Origin: a bacterium
Lineage (GTDB): Bacteria; Vulcanimicrobiota; Vulcanimicrobiia; Vulcanimicrobiales; SCRA01
NCBI GenBank assembly: GCA_028869325.1
Contig: JAGWST010000207.1
Span: 1-7,190 of the forward strand
Length of the DNA: 7,190 nucleotides
Direction: 5' to 3'
Shown: positions 5,993 to 7,190 of the stretch, piece after piece
Position numbering within the stretch: position 1 is the stretch's first letter
How the letters are laid out: each line of letters opens with the position of its first letter
Translations under genes and position numbers: made by a program
Notes under the pieces: model-generated
What the model was told of the DNA's origin: nothing
The model's database searches: none
Seen by the model: the letters and a program-made list of their open reading frames with translations, nothing else

Positions 5993-6979
5993 TTAGGCCA
6001 TGACCTCGAACCCCAAGCGCTCGAGCATCGCGAAGTCATCGCGATCGCTGCGGCCGCCGGTCGTGAGATAGTTGCCCAGCACCAAGCCGCTCGCGCCGCT
6101 GAACATCCCGAGGTCCTGCAATCCCTGCAACGTGATCTCGCGTCCGCCCGCGAAGCGGATCAACCCGCGTGGCATCGCCAAGCGGGCCATCGCCACGAAA
6201 CGCAACGCCTCGATCGGTTCGACCAGCGAGCGATCTTGGAACGGCGTTCCCGGACGCGGATTGAGGAAGTTGATCGGCACCTCCTGAGGATCGAGCTCTT
6301 GCAGCGCGAGCAGGAAGTCGATACGATCCTGCGTCGTCTCCCCCATGCCGATGATTCCCCCGCAGCACAGCTCCAGGCCGTGGCGCCTCACGCGCAGGCA
6401 GGTCTCCCAGCGCTCTTCGAAGGTGTGCGTGGTGCAGATTTGCGGGAAGTAGCGGCGCGACGTCTCCAGGTTGTGGTTGACTTTGTCGACGCCCACCTGG
6501 ACCAAGACCGGAAGCTGCTCCTCGCGCAGGATGCCCAGCGAGACGGCGACCTTGAGCGGCAGCTCCCGCTTGATGAGCGTCGTGGCCGTGGCAACGCGCT
6601 CGAGCAGCGAGCGCGAGGGCCCACGCACGGCGACGACCAAACAGAACTCCCCAGCACCGCGCCGATGGGCATCGCGCGCCGCCTCGAGAAAGCCTTCGAT
6701 GCTGCTCAGTCCCTCCGGCTCCACGCCGGAGGCGTACCGCGCCGACTGCGAGCAGAAGTGGCAATCCTCGGAGCAACCGCCCTTCTTGGCGTTGTAGAGC
6801 ACCTCGACGGCGACACCGTTCCCGCATGCCCGCGCGCGTACCGCGTTGGCAAGCGCCAGCAGCTCTGGCACGTCTTCGTGCGGCAGCACGGCCACTTCCG
6901 CCAGAAGCTCGCGATCCGCCGGCTGACCATCCTGGAGAACGCGCACGCGCGCACGCGTGAGAACGTCCTGAGCGATCAT
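5993..6979 (-). CDS. bioB: Biotin synthase (BioB), radical SAM
   Basis: BioB inserts sulfur into dethiobiotin to make biotin, the last step of the pathway. The 328-residue protein is a radical-SAM barrel with the cluster motif GCSEDCHFC (Cys69, Cys73, Cys76) followed by the family's SQSARY. NHNLETSRRYFP (168-179), CCGGIIGMGET (205-215), VPINFLNPRPGTPF (234-247) and RFAGGREITL (275-284) are typical of the family. Of the E. coli [2Fe-2S] ligands, Cys97 corresponds to Cys113, Cys188 to Cys205 and Arg260 to Arg275, but the strand that carries Cys128 reads KVAVSLG with no cysteine. Cys182 and Cys206 are extra nearby cysteines. ATG 6979 is preceded by GAGGTGA at 7 nt. No other biotin gene is visible in the window. 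Alternative: a BioB-like radical-SAM enzyme with altered chemistry. Confidence 0.93.
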   Translation of the reverse strand: MIAQDVLTRARVRVLQDGQPADRELLAEVAVLPHEDVPELLALANAVRARACGNGVAVEVLYNAKKGGCSEDCHFCSQSARYASGVEPEGLSSIEGFLEAARDAHRRGAGEFCLVVAVRGPSRSLLERVATATTLIKRELPLKVAVSLGILREEQLPVLVQVGVDKVNHNLETSRRYFPQICTTHTFEERWETCLRVRRHGLELCCGGIIGMGETTQDRIDFLLALQELDPQEVPINFLNPRPGTPFQDRSLVEPIEALRFVAMARLAMPRGLIRFAGGREITLQGLQDLGMFSGASGLVLGNYLTTGGRSDRDDFAMLERLGFEVMA

Positions 6980-7050
6980 GGCGCCGTCACCTCGAGCCCT
7001 AGATGGCCGAGCAACCGGCGGTGCGCACGTTCGACGCTCGCGTTGGACAA
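6976..7050 (-). CDS. Possible 24-codon ORF overlapping the bioB start
   Basis: A TTG-initiated frame encodes 24 residues (beginning MSNASVERAHRRLLGHLG if TTG is read as Met) and ends with a TGA that overlaps the bioB ATG as ATGA. A purine-rich GAGAGGGG lies 6 nt before the TTG. The overlap is typical of coupled genes, and the ORF could be a leader peptide or a small protein. It could equally be the 3' end of the gene entering from the right, because it shares that frame and is separated from it only by the TGA at 7063-7065. I recognise no family. Confidence 0.3.
   Translation of the reverse strand: MSNASVERAHRRLLGHLGLEVTAP
6987..6993 (-). promoter_or_regulatory. bioB ribosome binding site
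   Basis: GAGGTGA on the minus strand, 7 nt before ATG 6979, decides the bioB start. The same reading frame stays open upstream for another 55 codons, but that extension is arginine-rich and unlike BioB. Confidence 0.7.
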
Positions 7051-7062
7051 GGCGAACCCCTC

Positions 7063-7188
7063 TCAGCGGGATGGTGTGGGCAGAGAGTTGGCAATCGCGC
7101 CGGCGAAGCCTGCGAACGCGGTGGCTCCCGCTTGCACGCTGCACGCCTCATCGCGATCAAATGGAGAAAACGCCAGCACCGGCAGCTC
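7063..7188 (-). CDS. 3' end of an unidentified gene running off the right edge
   Basis: The last 41 codons of an open frame enter from the right edge and stop at TGA 7063-7065. The residues (LPVLAFSPFDRDEA, then VQAGATAFAGFAGAI) faintly resemble the end of a response-regulator receiver domain, where a strand, a small residue and an AGA-x-x-F segment occur, but the expected KP pair is missing. This may be coincidence. It is the frame most compatible with coding here; the other two minus-strand frames give an unlikely Arg/Cys/Pro-rich peptide or an early stop. Confidence 0.4.
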   Translation of the reverse strand, partial: ELPVLAFSPFDRDEACSVQAGATAFAGFAGAIANSLPTPSR

Positions 7189-7190
7189 GC

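Noticed and set aside
6980..7144. N-terminal extension of bioB to 7144
   Set aside because: The extra 55 residues are Arg-rich and unlike BioB; ATG 6979 has GAGGTGA at 7 nt and matches the family length.
7153..7171. Fnr-like sequence TTGATCGCGATGAG on the minus strand
   Set aside because: Only one half site is good; the second half has mismatches, and it lies inside the partial coding frame.

Overview
The window is a compact, GC-rich (roughly two thirds G+C), gene-dense bacterial chromosomal segment with ordinary housekeeping content. I see no rRNA, tRNA, CRISPR array, insertion sequence or phage gene. One transcription unit dominates: about 5.3 kb on the minus strand holding the conserved core rsmD - coaD - DivIVA-like coiled-coil gene - PDZ/Lon-like protease. 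The same core order (ylbH - coaD - ... - ylbL) is known in Bacillus and other Gram-positive-type lineages, so a member of that broad group (Terrabacteria, for example a high-GC uncultured phylum such as Eremiobacterota, or Actinobacteriota/Chloroflexota) is the best guess. I cannot fix the phylum from sequence alone.

Layout from left to right. 1-588 (minus): 5' part of a thiolase (acetyl-CoA acetyltransferase type), running off the left edge. 589-670: an 82-bp divergent promoter region. 671-1624 (plus): a Crp/Fnr-family regulator with an N-terminal DUF2249 domain, the only plus-strand gene. 1651-2652 (minus): membrane-anchored PDZ + Lon-type serine protease (YlbL-like), convergent with the regulator; a perfect 7-bp hairpin overlaps its last codons. 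2642-3205: DivIVA/ATPase-subunit-like coiled coil. 3221-3724: coaD. 3721-4275: rsmD. 4291-4758: a small CHAD protein. 4755-5915: a HAD hydrolase fused to a CHAD-type half domain. 5993-6979: bioB. 6976-7050: a possible 24-codon ORF overlapping the bioB start. 7063-7188: the tail of an unidentified gene entering from the right edge.

Transcribed right to left, the genes from the HAD-CHAD fusion to the protease are joined by 4-11 bp overlaps or 15-nt gaps, with stop codons embedded in the next Shine-Dalgarno, so they very probably form one translationally coupled operon. bioB lies 76 nt upstream behind a strong GC hairpin and may be a separate or attenuated part of the same unit. The operon mixes cofactor synthesis (CoA, biotin), 16S rRNA methylation, envelope or division-linked functions (coiled coil, protease), and a probable polyphosphate-associated phosphatase/CHAD pair.

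The points most worth following up are: (1) a CHAD domain that appears to be divided between two overlapping genes, its N-terminal half fused to a HAD phosphatase and its C-terminal half encoded separately; (2) a biotin synthase lacking one of the three cysteines that normally bind the [2Fe-2S] sulfur-donor cluster; (3) the DUF2249-Crp/Fnr fusion regulator facing a thiolase gene.
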